Assembly (NCBI GenBank): GCA_014155875.1
Contig: JACEFZ010018105.1
Coordinates: forward strand, 186,001 to 250,000
Direction: 5' to 3'
DNA from: Cepaea nemoralis
Lineage: Eukaryota > Mollusca > Gastropoda > Stylommatophora > Helicidae
Length of the DNA stretch: 64,000 nucleotides
The stretch's first letter is position 1, and the number at the start of each line of letters is the position of its first letter. Of this stretch, positions 46,600 through 59,588 are shown piece after piece. A program made the position numbers and the translations under genes. A model generated the notes under the pieces. The model was not told the origin of the DNA and did no database searches. It saw only the letters and a list, made by a program, of their open reading frames with translations.

Positions 46600-47760
46600 T
46601 CTACATATCACTGATCACATGTCACTATATGAATATTGTATGAATTTATATAAATATGCAAATTCGAAAGTATATCTGTCTTAGTGGGGGGGGGGGGAAC
46701 ATAAAACAAAGAAAGTGTCAACAATTTATTTATTTATTTATTCTTCTGCTTCTGTTAATAATCGTTATCCTTAAATTCAAATGTCTTCCAGGTTATACTA
46801 AGGGACCGAACCGGGATAAAACAGGGGAACAATTAATAACCCAGATTAGTTTTGACGTGTTTAAGCCGGGGCCTTGGTGCATGCGGCGAGAAGCACCGAA
46901 GACCGAAGCGTATTAGTTGCTCAAAGCACCTGCTGTTTGTCTCGTCGTCATCCGGTGACTCGCGGATCTTGTTACGTGGAGATGAACATCAAATGCTATT
47001 ATAACGAAATTCTAGGGCGATGGCTTCTCGGGGCACCAGAAACCGCTGGGTCCGCCACTAGGCAAACAAGCACCATTATAACGGCCCTGGTCGAGCCCCA
47101 GGGATGAGAATAAGGGGGTTAAATGTGCCTACAAAATGCTGAATTAAGTCACAGACGTGATTAAAGATAACAGAATAGGCGGCGTTCCCAAGTGAAATTA
47201 AACAAAATTCCCCTCAGGTAATTATATAAAAGGGAAGAGCTGCTATAAAAAATAGAAAGCCTCTGGCGTATGACAATGGGGATTTTCCAAATCAATTGAT
47301 CGTCCATTGTGTCTATATTTGTGTGTGGTGCATAACCTAGGAGACCAAAGTGATCTTAAAATCTTTCGTTAAAGAAAGGAAAATCATGAGAAAATCAACA
47401 AGAAAAGATTTCTCAGATTCGGGATAATTCTCAACGGGGAAAAACAAAACACTTCAGTTTTCTATTCTGTCAATCATATTTAGTGTTCAAAGACGCAATA
47501 GCAGAGCCGCACACAAATTATTCCTTTAATATTTGGAGTGTCTTCTTTGACTTTTCTCTTCATGTTTACGGTTTAGTTGATGTGTTGTATTTGTGTTGTG
47601 TAACTGTTATTGTCAGCGACTCCTTTAAGATATTTTCAAAGATTTGAAGGTATTTGTAATACCATGAGCTGTATTCTGTGTGAGCACTCGTTATGCTTGT
47701 CAAAGGCATAATAAACTTCTGACGCAAGCTAGAATATATTTTACGCTAAAGCATTGGTAA
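46600..47760. other. No gene recognised
   Basis: G-run at 46686-46698 and a GC-richer patch at about 46860-47110. No family signature in its frames. Confidence 0.4.
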
Positions 47761-47763
47761 TGG

Positions 47764-47765
<2 letters not shown>

Positions 47766-47854
<89 letters not shown>

Positions 47855-47863
47855 AGAAGAATG

Positions 47864-47914
<51 letters not shown>

Positions 47915-47941
47915 GACTACTACTACTAATACTACAACTAT

Positions 47942-47976
<35 letters not shown>

Positions 47977-48008
47977 ATAATAATAATAATAATAATATTA
48001 ATAATAAT
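47766..48008. repeat. Compound trinucleotide repeat (ATA, AGA, CTA, ATA)
   Basis: (ATA)n passes into (AGA)n, then (CTA)n with a few changes, then ATA again. All homopeptide frames are artefacts. Confidence 0.95.
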
Positions 48009-48419
48009 GCCTGTAAAATACGCATGTGCTCTCTAATTATTAATGCACTTTTAGTTGTAACACGTTAATAAATTTATTTAAATAACGCATATCAGGTTAC
48101 AAGCAACAAAGAACATATCAGTTGTGTTTTCTCTAGTAATTTAGTCTGACATACTCTGCTTCCGCTGTGTCGTCTCTCGTTACTGTATTAATACATGTGT
48201 GGTGTGCCATAATTTCAGATTCATCATAGCCGTGTTTCAAAAGCAGAAATAGGAGACATGAATGAAATGCTGTTTTCTTTGAATATAAACCTTCTTGCTG
48301 TTGTCCGTGAATTATCGATTTACAATATAGGAAGGAAAATACACGATAAAATATAAATATTAAAAATAAACGCACATATTATTTCTGCAATTTTGATTCG
48401 TTCCGTCTTCTCTCAATTA

Positions 48420-48840
48420 CCTTTCTGTGGTGAGTCGACGCGCGCTATCAGCTGATTCAGAGCACGTGTGAGAAAACCTGCAGCTCGCGCCATGCACGAA
48501 CGTTTATGACACGGCCCACAAAAGAATAGCTGATACAATGCACGCATGCGCTCCCCCCGCGGTTGCTACATGGCAACCAAGAGGAGGGAAATTCAAAACA
48601 TGAAACATGTTGTAACAACTAGACCTAGCTCAAAAACCATGATTTGCGAGGATTAGAAGTACCAAGTTGGGTTTATTTGTGTATGGAACGATGACCACGC
48701 GTACCTAGATGGAAAACATATACGCTTCCCGTAGGAGAACTTCCAGAGGAATGCACAGGAAGCTTTTTTAAGAAGGAAGTTGCAACAGACAAGCTTAAGA
48801 TATCAAGTATGTTAAATCTTTAAAGTGTGGATTCATCAAT
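48420..48840. promoter_or_regulatory. GC-richer patch with an X-box-like palindrome; possible promoter
   Basis: CpG-bearing words (gacgcgcgct, ctcgcgccatgc, ccccccgcgg) cluster at 48430-48570. At 48562-48577 gttgctacatggcaac resembles the RFX X-box but with two extra central bases. Short frames follow; none could be assigned to a protein family. Promoter function is speculative. Confidence 0.25.
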
Positions 48841-51035
48841 ATGTGCACTTGAGCGTGCCTGTACTTTACTTACTGAACAAGGCTGCAGTTTACAGATGAC
48901 TGGGAAGCAGATCCACTCCAAGGCCTGTCCTGTGGTGTGAATGATAAAATCGATAACAAACCACATTGATGAGTACACTATGAAATCGGCTTTAGATAAA
49001 ACAAGGAAAGTGTTTATGCTAAAAGATAGTCCAATATAAAAATGGAGAACAAAAGAGGTATTATCTAGTGAAATAACGCTTATTTAAAATGACCACACAA
49101 TACATTCATGGAGTAATATTTGGTAATATTGACCTTCTTTTATCTGGACATCCAACCGTAACACAAAACTGGATGGATGGTTAGTGTTAAGGAGTTTAAT
49201 GTTAGGGCTGTTTCGATAGGACAAGATGGTTGTAAGAGCCAGGTGCCGGTAAGTGGGCAACGTCTTCCGCCGTGGACTAGCTCTCTGGACCTCAATTGAC
49301 TCTTTCCGTGGACGCATTGTCGTGTGGCTGGTGGACGAGGCTGCACTCGCGCAGAAGTGGGGAGCTGCGTTATTTGATATTGTCTATATGCTGATGTGTG
49401 CGTCTCCTGAAGAAATGAACAGCAAATTGAAAAGAAGACTCCTACTGTCTGTCCTATTGTCTCCGCTACTTTTTTTTAGACAGCCATTATTGTGCTTCGT
49501 TCCTCTCTTCTGTGAACAAACAGTGGTGACGTCACTTCCCCCTGGTTCTTTGTACCTTCCAATTTCACTTGTAACTTATTATTTATGATGATGTAAGACG
49601 CGTTGGGACACTACCATCTGCCCGTTAGCAGATCAAGACATTTCGAAAAAAGAAAGACACTTGCTCTCCAAGATAGAGCTCGAGTTACCCTTTAATCTTT
49701 TTTTCTCACAATCGAAAAAAATGATTTGAGAATAACAAGAGGCAGCCAGTTAGTTTGAAGCTGTGGTAGGAGAAGGTGGCTAATAAATATTGTTAGTAAA
49801 GTTGGCTTGCAAACTAAAACTTCTTGTCTAGGGTCTGCTTAATGGCGAGCAGGTGAAGCTGTCTACAGCGTGACGTGCAGGATCCGGGGAAACTTCCAAT
49901 CCAAGCCTACAAAGAGCAACTTGCCGTCTTGTATTGTGCAGATTTCAATAGTTTGTAAGATAAAAATGCATGAGAAACGAAGACAAAAGTGACGAGTGGC
50001 AACGGGGATCGTTTCTTTGACACAGGCCGTCTCTGCATGTAACGGGCGTATGCTATGCAAACGTGCCTTTTACGATCTAAAACACCTGAAGTTTGTGTTC
50101 TTTCTCAGATACGTTCTTAATCAAAAGATGCCAGACCTTTTTATGCAAGCGTGGAGAGCGACCTTTTCCTTATTAAACAAATAAGGTGGACAGATTTTCA
50201 CTTTGTTGCTGGTGCAGCTTGAGGAGCAGCTGGATGGAAACGAGAATCATTTTTGGCTGCAGACTGTGAAGACATAGCTGGTGCTTACGTTTCAGATGAA
50301 GGGAACCACACCAGATGACATGCAATCAAGTTCTGATAACGATGGCGACAGATTGTCCCTACCCAAGCAAACATTTTTACATTTTCTTTATGAACAATTG
50401 CAGATTTATACAGCTGACTTTCTATAATCCTATGTTGGAGCCAGGTCATTTAGAGACATCATAATTAATGTCAAGGCGAGACATGCAACCCCTCTGAGCG
50501 TCGTTTCACCATTAAGCCTGCACAGTAGGGATGAGGTACCCCTTGACAAAGTGAAAACTGGCATGAAACAAGATTGAGATGGTATCCAACATTGCTGCAT
50601 TTCTGAAAAATGGCAGTGTTTTCCTTCATTAAAGAACGCTTGAGTAAACTTGTTATGAAGCCTGCCTAATCGTTAAACTATCATCATTTAATGTACCTGA
50701 AACTCTTCAAACCAGAGCATATAGCATCATTAGTCGAGGCAGCACGCATCTCTGGCAATAAAAGCATATACACGTGCCCCTAACAATATGCTTGTGATAG
50801 GAAATGATGGGTGTCATGATCAGTCTTCGTACAACAGGGCTGCACCATGACATGACCAGGTAGGTCAAGGTTGGCGTGTTCATATCTCTTCGTGCCAGAG
50901 TAAGACAGTAAACCCCAAGCGAAGTGCTCATCGCCAACAACCAGTATAATGGTTACATTCATCTTTTTTATGCAATGCATTTACCAGACGCAGTCTACAT
51001 TTTTTTTTAAAATTTAGCTTTCTTTATAATTTTTA
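48841..51035. other. No gene or repeat family recognised
   Basis: Several open frames of 60-110 codons (for example 49253-49588) show no motif I can name. Some could be unrecognised exons. Confidence 0.35.
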
Positions 51036-51044
51036 AGAAAGGTG

Positions 51045-51255
51045 TCAGGGTGAGGAGAAGGGTGAGAAGGTGGATAAGGAGGAAGAAGAAGGAGAGGAAT
51101 AAGAAAATGGTGAGGAAGAAGAAGACAAAGAAGAAGAAGAAGAAGAAGAAGAAGAAGAAGAAGAAGATGATGAAGAAGAAGAAGAAGAAGAAGAAGAAGA
51201 AGAAGAAGAAGAAGAAGAAGAAGAAGAAGAAGAAGAAGAAGAAGAAGAAGAAGAT
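51045..51255. repeat. (GAA)n-rich tract
   Basis: Degenerate purine tract at left, pure GAA from about 51128 with one gatgat break. Confidence 0.95.
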
Positions 51256-51439
51256 TGTGGCGATGAAAATGATTACCATGATGATACGATCATGATAATC
51301 ATCTAGATGCCCATCGGGTGGCATCACTGAACAGAGTTGGACAATATCACTGGCAATTCCAAATAATGCTATGTGAGATTTTTGGACGCTGCTTGATATG
51401 CTCCAAATTTAGAAAATTCCAAGGATAACATAATGTTTT

Positions 51440-51675
51440 GCATATCCTTTACAGGACATTGCTGTCAACATCAGCATCTTTCAGCTGATTATTGATTTCT
51501 TGGCAAGATTACGCTCAGTAGTTTGCCATTGCTTTTTGTGCGGCCGGCTCACATACCCCGTAAGTTACCGACGCGATTCGAACCACTGCTGATTCTCACC
51601 GTCGTCACGTTACTTACGAGAGTATACGAGATTACGGAGAAAGGTCGCTAACCTCTAGGCCAGGAAGCCGGCTTG
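51440..51675 (-). mobile_element. SINE family A, second subfamily
   Basis: Inverted: tgcatatcctttacaggaca, tagtttgccattgctttttg, gcgattcgaaccactgctga, and ctaacctctaggccaggaag at the head. Confidence 0.9.
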
Positions 51676-52242
51676 TATGTAGAACAAATATGAAAAATGA
51701 AGTGCATGATACCATTAATAAAAATGTGCCCCACAGTCCATCGTGGAGCAATGTGCAGCGAATGACTTCCTGTCAACTGGAGTAATTCTTTGCACTTCAA
51801 ACAGAATGGTGTTATCAACGGAAGAAAGATTTGTTTTTTCAAATTTGGTCTACATATAAAGTGTAGTAAAACTTTACAAACACCCTGAATTATGTTCTGG
51901 TTATCAAAAACAGTTATTAAATATACCCAATGGGCCAGTTCTTATTTTGACTAACTCCACAAGGGTAGTGATTAAAATCCATTTTATATAACCGTGCCGA
52001 GTAGCAGTTTGCTGCTAGGGTTTTGTCTAGTGATAGAGCCATCACATTTTTCCTGAATGCACGGAGGTTCAGGTAGCCAGACTGTTCCCTCTCTTAGCCA
52101 GACGACGAACACATGCGTCGAATACCTTTTCTGACCGCGAACATAACATGATTAGGGTTGCTCCCTATCAACTACGCTACCGAGGCAGTTAGTGACTAAA
52201 TTATTAAAAAGGAAATGACCCATTAGCAAACAAAGAGACGTT

Positions 52243-52435
52243 TTGATTAGTTAGTTAGTTAGTTAGATAATTAGTTGGTTAGTTAGTTAGTTGATTAGTT
52301 AGTTAGTTGATTGATTGGTTTGTTAATTAGTTAGGTAGTTAGTTGGTTGGGTCTTTGGTTGGTTGATTAGTTAGTTAGTTGGTTGGTTGTTTATTTGGCT
52401 GGTTTGTTGGTTAGCTAGCTAGCTTGCTATCTAGC

Positions 52436-52493
<58 letters not shown>

Positions 52494-52495
52494 AT
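52243..52495. repeat. (TTAG)n microsatellite with degenerate middle
   Basis: Pure ttag units at the right end (52433-52492), drifted to ttgg/ttga forms in the centre. Confidence 0.95.
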
Positions 52496-52729
52496 CGACA
52501 GATCATCCTCAGTGCACATCGAACCATTCAGTCCCCTCCTCAACAAATCCCGCAGCGTGTAGCGGCTAACGACGCCAGTTCTGTGTTGGTTTATTAATCT
52601 TCTTTGGCTTTGGTTATATAGACTAGTTTAGTTTAGTTTAGTTTAGTCGATGGATCAACATCACGGCACACGGGTGCAACCCATAAGTGCTCCGTTCTCC
52701 TCCTAACTCAAACCCGAGTCTGGAGAAAC

Positions 52730-52790
52730 TCAGCTCGGTGCACGAACTCCGTAGCACCGGCGAGGATCCTGAAATACTTTGGGTAGATTT
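52730..52790 (-). mobile_element. Possible SINE family B fragment
   Basis: The string gcacgaactccgtagcaccg followed by gcgaggatcct parallels the inverted SINE B body at window positions 78-112. Confidence 0.35.
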
Positions 52791-53024
52791 TTAACTCGAA
52801 ATTTTGCCGGGCAGCGCCGTTAGGCTACTATTTTTCGATTTTCAACTGCCAAGGGATGTTTTACGTGCGCAACAATACACACGGGCGTCCGATCTCACTG
52901 CCCAGAGACCAAGGGAAATTTTATTACTAGAAGTCCTCGAGAAAAAATCCCAGTCATAGATGTGTTGGTTAAATGGTACTAGTTCCAAATTGTTAGATGA
53001 ACCAACACTCGATAGTGTGATCTG

Positions 53025-53110
53025 GTCAATCTGACGCTGGCCGCTTTTACTTCCCAGAACATTTCCCGGTAGACATTTAAAGCTGCGGATTGTGTTGATC
53101 ACCCAGTTAG
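53025..53110 (-). mobile_element. SINE family C fragment
   Basis: The string acgctggccgcttttacttc followed by ccagaacatttcccgg is the SINE C body; the head is missing. Confidence 0.5.
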
Positions 53111-53229
53111 TCTGACCCAGGTCGACTTTACCTTAGAGCAGCGAAACTACAGCTGACGTGGACCGGTCAAGGGAGAGGGGAGGGGAAGGCGGTGGCGCTC
53201 TGGGTGTTCTGTATACTTAAAACCAGCAA

Positions 53230-53649
53230 GATGTGTATGTGTGTGTGTTGTTTTTTTTATGTATGTCGATATGTGTGTATGTGTGTATCAGTGTGTATGT
53301 CTGTGTCAGTGTGTATTTGTGTGTCAGTGTGTATGTGTTTCTATGTATTTGTGTGTGTGTGTCAGTGTGCATGAGTATGTCAGTGTGTCTTTGTATGTCA
53401 ATGGGTATGTGTGAATGCGTTTATGTGTATGCGTCAATGTGTATGTGCACTTCTGTGTGTCAGCGTGTATGTGTGTATATCAGTGTGTGTGTGTGTGTGT
53501 GTGTATAAGTGTGTCGGTGTGTGCCTATGTGTCTGTATGTGTGTGCCTATGTGTGTCTATGTGACGAGTATCTATGTCTGAATGTATCCGTGTCTTTATG
53601 GCTGTGTGTGTGTGTCTGTGTGCCTGCGTGTATATGTCAATATATGACT

Positions 53650-53684
<35 letters not shown>

Positions 53685-53690
53685 TGTCAG
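53230..53690. repeat. (TG)n/TGTATG-rich tract
   Basis: Degenerate gtgtgtatgt and gtgtcagtgt repeats. Cys/Val-rich frames are artefacts. Confidence 0.9.
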
Positions 53691-53696
53691 CACACA

Positions 53697-56600
53697 CTAC
53701 ATGTCCTCACAGGTCAACTACATGCCCTCACTGGTCAATTAGATGCCGTCACTGGTCAGCTACACGTCCTTACTGGTCAACTACATGTCATCACTGGTCA
53801 ATTAGATGTCCTCAATTGTCAACTAAATATACGCACTTGAAAATACATGTCATCACTGGTCAACTACATGTCCTCACTGATCAACTAGATGTCCTCAGTT
53901 GTCAACCGGCATGTACTAACTGGCAACTACATGCCCTCACATATCAACTACATATCTTCACAGGTTAATCACATGCCCTCAACGGTCTACTACAAGCCCT
54001 CAACGGTCAACTACATGCCCTCACATATCAACTACAGGTCCTAACATATCAACTACATGTCCTCAATATCAACTACATGTCCTCACGTGTCAATTACATG
54101 TTTTCACTTGTCATCTACATGTACGCACTTGTCAAATGCATGTCCTCACTGGTCAACTACATGTAATCACAGGTCCTCATTGTGTCCTCACATATAAACT
54201 ACGGGTCGTCACTAGTCAACTGCATGTACTCACGGGTCAACTGCGTGCTCTAACAGGTCAACTACAAGTCCTCGCATGTCAACTACATGTCCTCAAAGAT
54301 CTACTACGTGTACTCACAGGTAAATTAATATCTCACTTGTTAATTACAAGTCCCCTCTCGTCAATTACATGTCCTCACTTGTCAACGACGTCCTCATTTG
54401 TCAACCACATGTTTTCGCTTGTCAACTACATGTCCTCATTTTTCAACTATATGTTCTCACAGGTCAACTTGTCCTCACAAGTCAATTCTTAAACATGTCC
54501 TCACTTGTCAACAACATGTCCTTACTTGTAAATTACATATCCTCACTTGTCAACTATGTGTCCTCACTGGTAAACTACATGTCCTCGCAGGTCAAGTACA
54601 TGTCCTCAAGGTAAGCTATGTGTCCTCACTTCTCACTTAATGTCCTCATTTGTCAACTTCATGTCTTCACAGGTGAACTACATGTCCTCACTGGTCAATT
54701 ACATGTCATCAAATTTCAACTTCGTGTCATCACAGGCCAACTATATGTCCTCACTTGTCAACTACGTGTCCTCACATGTCAACTACATCTCCTAACTTGT
54801 CAACTGCGTGTCCTCACGGGTCAACTGCATGTCCTCGTAGGTAAACTACATGTCCTCCCAGGTCAAATGCATGTCCTCACATGTCAACTACATGTCCTCA
54901 CTTGTAAATTATAAGTTCTTACTTGTCAATTTCTTGTCTTCACAGGTCAAATACATGTCCTCGCATTTCAACTACATGTCCTCACAGAACAACTACGTAT
55001 CCTCACTGGTCAATTACATGTCTTCACGTTTCAACTTCGTGTCATCACAGGTCAACTATATGTCCTCACTTGTCAACTACATGTCATCACTTGTCAACTC
55101 CATGTCCTCACTTGTCAACTGCATGACCCCACTGGTCAACTACGTGTCATCACTTGTCAACTACATGTCCTCACTTGTCAACTGCTTGTCCTCACTTGTC
55201 AGCTACATGCCCTCACTTGTCAGCTACATGATCTCACATGTCCACTTTGTAACCTCACATATCAACTACATGTCCTCACTTGTCAATTACATGTCCTCGG
55301 TTGTAATCTAATGTCCTCACTTGTCAACTACATGACCTCTTTTGTCAACTACGCGCCCTTAAAGGTCAACTTTATGTCCTCACAGGTCACTAACATGTCC
55401 TTATAGGCCAATTGCATGTCTTCATGGGACAAATACACGCCTTCACTAGTCAACATGTCCTCACTTGCCAAAAAATGTCCCCCCAGGTCTTCTAAATGTC
55501 CACACTGGTCACTTATATGTCCTCACTTGTCCACTACATGTCATCACACGTCAACTGCATGTCCTCACATGTCAACTTCGTGTCTTAACAGGTCAACTAC
55601 ATGTCCGCAAGGGATAATTACATGTCATCACAGGTTAACTACATGTACTCAGGGACAAATACATGTCCTCAAGGTCAGATAATGTCCTTGCGTGTCAACT
55701 ACGTGTCCGCACAGGTCAACTACATGTCCTTCCAAGTCACCTACATATCCCAACTAGTCAACTACAGGTCCTCACTTGTCAACTACATGTCCTCACTTGT
55801 CAACTATATGTCCTCACTGGTAAACTATATGTCTTCACTTATCAACTACTTGTCCCCACTGGTCAACCACATGTCCTCACTTGTCCACTACATATCCTCA
55901 TATTTCAACTGCATGTCATCACATGTCAACTACATGTCCTCACGTGTCAATTAATGTCCTCACTTGTCAACTTCTTGTCTTCACAGGTCAACTATATATC
56001 CTCAACTGTCAATTACATGTCATCACAGGTTAACTATATGTCCTTACGTGTCAACTGGATGTCCTCACTGGTTAAATACACGTCCTCACTTGTCAACTAC
56101 ATGTCCACACTGGTCAGCTACATATCCTCAATTGTCACTGCATGTCCTCACTTGTCAACAACATATCCTCACTTGTTAACTACATGTCCTCACGGGTCCA
56201 CTTTGTGTCCTCACATATCAACTACATATCCTCACTTGTCAATTACATGTCCTCACTTGTCAACTACGTGTCCTCACTTGTCACCTACATGTCTTCACTT
56301 GTCAACTACATGTCCTAACATGTTAACGACATGTCCTCACTGGTCAACTACATGTCCACACTGGTCAACTACATGTCCTCACTTGTCAACTGCATGTCCT
56401 CACTTCTCAGGTCCTCATAGGTCCACTTCGTGCCCTCACATATCAACTACATATCCTCACTTGTCAGCTACATGTTCTCGGTTGTCAACTACATGTCCTC
56501 ACTTGTCAACTTCATGTCCTCACTTGTCAGGTACATGTCCTCAAGGTCCACTTCGTGTCCTCACATATCAACTACATGTCTTCACTTGTCAACTACGTGT

Positions 56601-56945
56601 CCTCACTTGTCAGCTACATGTCCTCACTTGTCAAATACATGTTCTCATTTGTCAACTACATATTATAACAAGATTTCCACATATTCTCATTGGTCAACTG
56701 CATGTCATCATTGGTTAACATGTCCTCACTGGTCATCTGCGTGTCCTTACTTGTCAACTAAATGTCCTCACAGGTCAACTACATGTCCTCAATTGTCAAC
56801 CGCATGTCCTCACTGGTCAACTACATGTCCTCACTTGTCAACTACATGTCCTCACTGGTCAAATACATTTCCTCACTCGTTAACTACATGCCCTCACTGG
56901 TCAACCGCATGTCCTCACTAGTCAACCACATGACCTCAATCCAGT
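53697..56945. repeat. Minisatellite, 21-bp unit, about 3.2 kb
   Basis: The unit is cacttgtcaactacatgtcc plus t, with cactgg, cacagg and cacatg variants, roughly 150 copies. Because 21 is a multiple of three, frames stay open for long stretches (up to 351 codons); this is not evidence of a gene. Confidence 0.97.
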
Positions 56946-57009
56946 CAATCCAGTCTAAAATTAGTACCAGGAAATTGTGCAGGAGGTAATGGCTGTGAAA
57001 AGGTAATCA

Positions 57010-58220
57010 TCTTATCTCATCTCATCATGTTCCTCTTGTACCTTGCGGTTTCGAGGTGAAGTATAAACAGCGGGAGAGTGCTCGCTTATGGGCTTTATGT
57101 ATCAGTATTCCCATGGTCTCTGTTATTTCCTGCGTCCATTGTTTACGTGGACGGCCTCTTCCTCTGCTTCTCTTTGGTCTGTACATCATTGCTTGTTGTG
57201 GTATACTGTTAGTTGGTAACCTACATGCATGGCCAAACCATTTGACTTGCTGCCTTCTAATAAAACTAGTGCAGCTATAACCCTCACTTTAGTCCCGATT
57301 TCTTCATTTCTGATCTTATCGCTTCTTGATACATTGAGTATTCTTCTCAGGAATCTCTTTTCTGTTGTGATTTTTCTTTTCTCTTTTTCTTTCATTGTCC
57401 AGGTTTGGCAATGGTAACATAGAGTTGGTAGGAAGATTGTGTCGTAAAGTGTTTTCTTAGTAGTTATTGATACATGTTTGTTCTTTAGTATTGGTGCCAT
57501 TTGTCCAATGAGTTGGTTTGCATTATTGCATCTATTTTAGATCTCGTCTTCTTATTTGCCATTTGATGATATTATACTTCCCAGGTACTTGAAACTCTTT
57601 ACTTGTTTCAAAGGATGTTCATTTAGATGAATCGTTGTTGCTTTTTCTTCTTTAGTTACGGTCATTACCTCTGTTTTACTAGTGCCAATGTTCATGTTAT
57701 GTTCCCTACACATTTCGTTTAGACTATTCATGTGGTCTTGTAATTCGGATTCTGATTTTGCTATTAGTGCTTGGTCGTCCACAAACTAATGGTTAGATTT
57801 GCAGATGGTTCTTCTACCGTGTTCTCGTCATGAGGTATTCTTGCGGTCTCTGTTTGGTTGGTTTCTTAATATATATTTTCTATATATGTTATGAACAAGA
57901 GAGGGGACAGGACACAACCTTGTCGTACTCCAGATCTTATGGTGAAGGGTTCCGATTGTCCTCCAGTTGCTCTCACTAAGCATTCACTTTTGTTGTATAA
58001 GCTTCTACATGGGATTGTTAGATGTATATTCACTCCATATTGTTTAAGGATTTCCCACAGTTTGTTTCTATCTACTCTATCAAATGCCTTTTCTTGGTCA
58101 ACAAAGGCTAAGTAGAGTGTTTCATTGAATTCGATTGATTTTTCTATAAGTTGTCGAAAAAGCATAAAATGGCATCTGTGCATCCTTTGGTTTTCCTAAA
58201 TCCAAGTTGTGTTTCCCTGA
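57010..58220 (-). mobile_element. Non-LTR retrotransposon RT and C-terminal region (family 2)
   Basis: Read from 58220 down: LYLAFVDQEKAFDRVDRNKL (RT domain with the first catalytic Asp), SGVRQGCVLSPLLF, then FVDDQALIA in place of the usual Y/FADD box, KQVKSFKYLGSIISSNGK, a TLCYHCQTWT-type block with RRILNVSRSDKIRNEE, and [14 protein letters not shown], then a GR.RP linker. It ends at a catgatgagatgag tail. Several frame breaks separate these pieces, so it is inactive. The FVDD change alters the catalytic box. A 3' copy of the same family is at 63196-63420. Confidence 0.85.
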
Positions 58221-58389
58221 GCGATCCTAACCCTGCTGGCTGCAGGGCCAGTCGCAGTCCACACCTTGTAGACGTAAAAAGGTAAATAAGGTAAAAACAT
58301 TATTCATCGATTTCTAATTGGGCTATACAATATGGGACTAACTCCAGTTACCCAATACGCCACAAGACTTATAATAGATTCCTTAACTC

Positions 58390-58435
<46 letters not shown>
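58390..58435. repeat. (ATT)n microsatellite
   Basis: About 15 units. Confidence 0.95.
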
Positions 58436-58437
<2 letters not shown>

Positions 58438-58633
58438 GTTATGTATTTATTTACTTATTTATTATTTTAATAGAAGATCTGCTACGAGAGCAAGAGGACG
58501 CCCGAGCTAAGAATGAATCAAAGACATCAAAGACATTGTACAATCACACGAAATGACATTATCCAGTGTCATCCATCGGGCGATGTTGAGCCAATTATTC
58601 CTCACCACGTCGCTGGACGGTAACATTGGAAGT

Positions 58634-58637
<4 letters not shown>

Positions 58638-58707
<70 letters not shown>

Positions 58708-58709
58708 TA
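58638..58709. repeat. (ATT)n microsatellite
   Basis: About 23 units, 200 bp from the previous one. Confidence 0.95.
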
Positions 58710-58944
58710 CTAATAACAGAAACAATCAGAACGCACTTCGATATCTACCAATGGATTGCTAACTAGAAGCACTTCTGACTTTGGTAAGTAAAGTGAAGTT
58801 CACCCTTTTTTACATCGCAGGGCGTATTCGGTATATGAGTCTTTTCTTTTTTTTTCTAGACCAGTCGACATTCGGTGTCTGATGTGATGAAAATCACGTG
58901 ACTGTCGAAGTTCCCCTCCATAAAAATTCGCACTACCAATTTTC

Positions 58945-59065
58945 GGATTGGGTCGACCTGGAAGCCCAGGTCACTGAAACAAATACCAGCCTCGAAAGGG
59001 ATTCGAACATATAACCACACGCCGGCAGGCAAACAAGCTAGTTACTTTGCTACCGAGGCTCCCTT
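58945..59065 (-). mobile_element. SINE family C head and centre
   Basis: Landmarks: gggtcgacctggaagcccag, gggattcgaacatataacca, gcaaacaagctagttacttt, gctaccgaggctccc. The inverted A and B boxes are clear. Confidence 0.75.
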
Positions 59066-59378
59066 CTGCCCATTGTGCTAATTCACAATCCTCGTGGCCA
59101 TACGTCATAACGGTTCAGGTTAGCCATCTCACAAAATCACCAGAGTCTGGGATTAGGGGTCTGTTCTTGCTTCGATTATGTCGCTTGGGAAGTCATCTAG
59201 ATACTTATCTATATCAATATAGTTCTCTTTTCCTAAAGAAGTGTGTCATTTGCCACTAAGTCTTCCAGCTTATTTCTCCTCATAACATTTCCAAAACAAT
59301 GGTTAATTTTTATTCATTTAGGGCTTTCTTCTGCGTTTTGTTAAGACTGTCTCATTTATTTCTCTGTCTCTCCATAGC

Positions 59379-59588
59379 AGCTTTCTCCGTAACCCCGAAT
59401 ACTCCCGTGGTTGACGTGAGCGCACGAGAATTGGAAGCGGTTCGAGTAGTGCCAATGACTTATGAGAGTATGGAGCCGGTGTTAAGAAAGCAATGGCAAA
59501 CTACTGAGCGTAATCAGGCCAAGAAATCAACAATCAGCTGAGATGCTGATGTTGACAGCGATGTCCTGTAAAGTATATGCAAACAGTC
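59379..59588 (+). mobile_element. SINE family A, 5' truncated
   Basis: Begins in the tRNA-like head (gctttctccgtaaccccgaa) and continues gcggttcgagtagtgccaat, tgacttatgagagtatggag, aatggcaaactactgagcgt to gtcctgtaaagtatatgcaa. It shows the uninterrupted sequence at the palindrome's target site. Confidence 0.85.

Noticed and set aside
49253..49588. 111-codon frame as a host exon
   Set aside because: No recognisable domain, no supported splice sites, and competing open frames lie on the other strand.
49990..50280. Gypsy-like primer-binding site (tggcaacggggatc) and gag
   Set aside because: No flanking LTRs and no gag or pol motif could be found.
51007..51327. Poly-Phe or poly-Lys protein
   Set aside because: Translation of (GAA)n on either strand.
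55663..56718. 351-codon open frame
   Set aside because: It lies wholly within the 21-bp tandem array; openness follows from the unit length.
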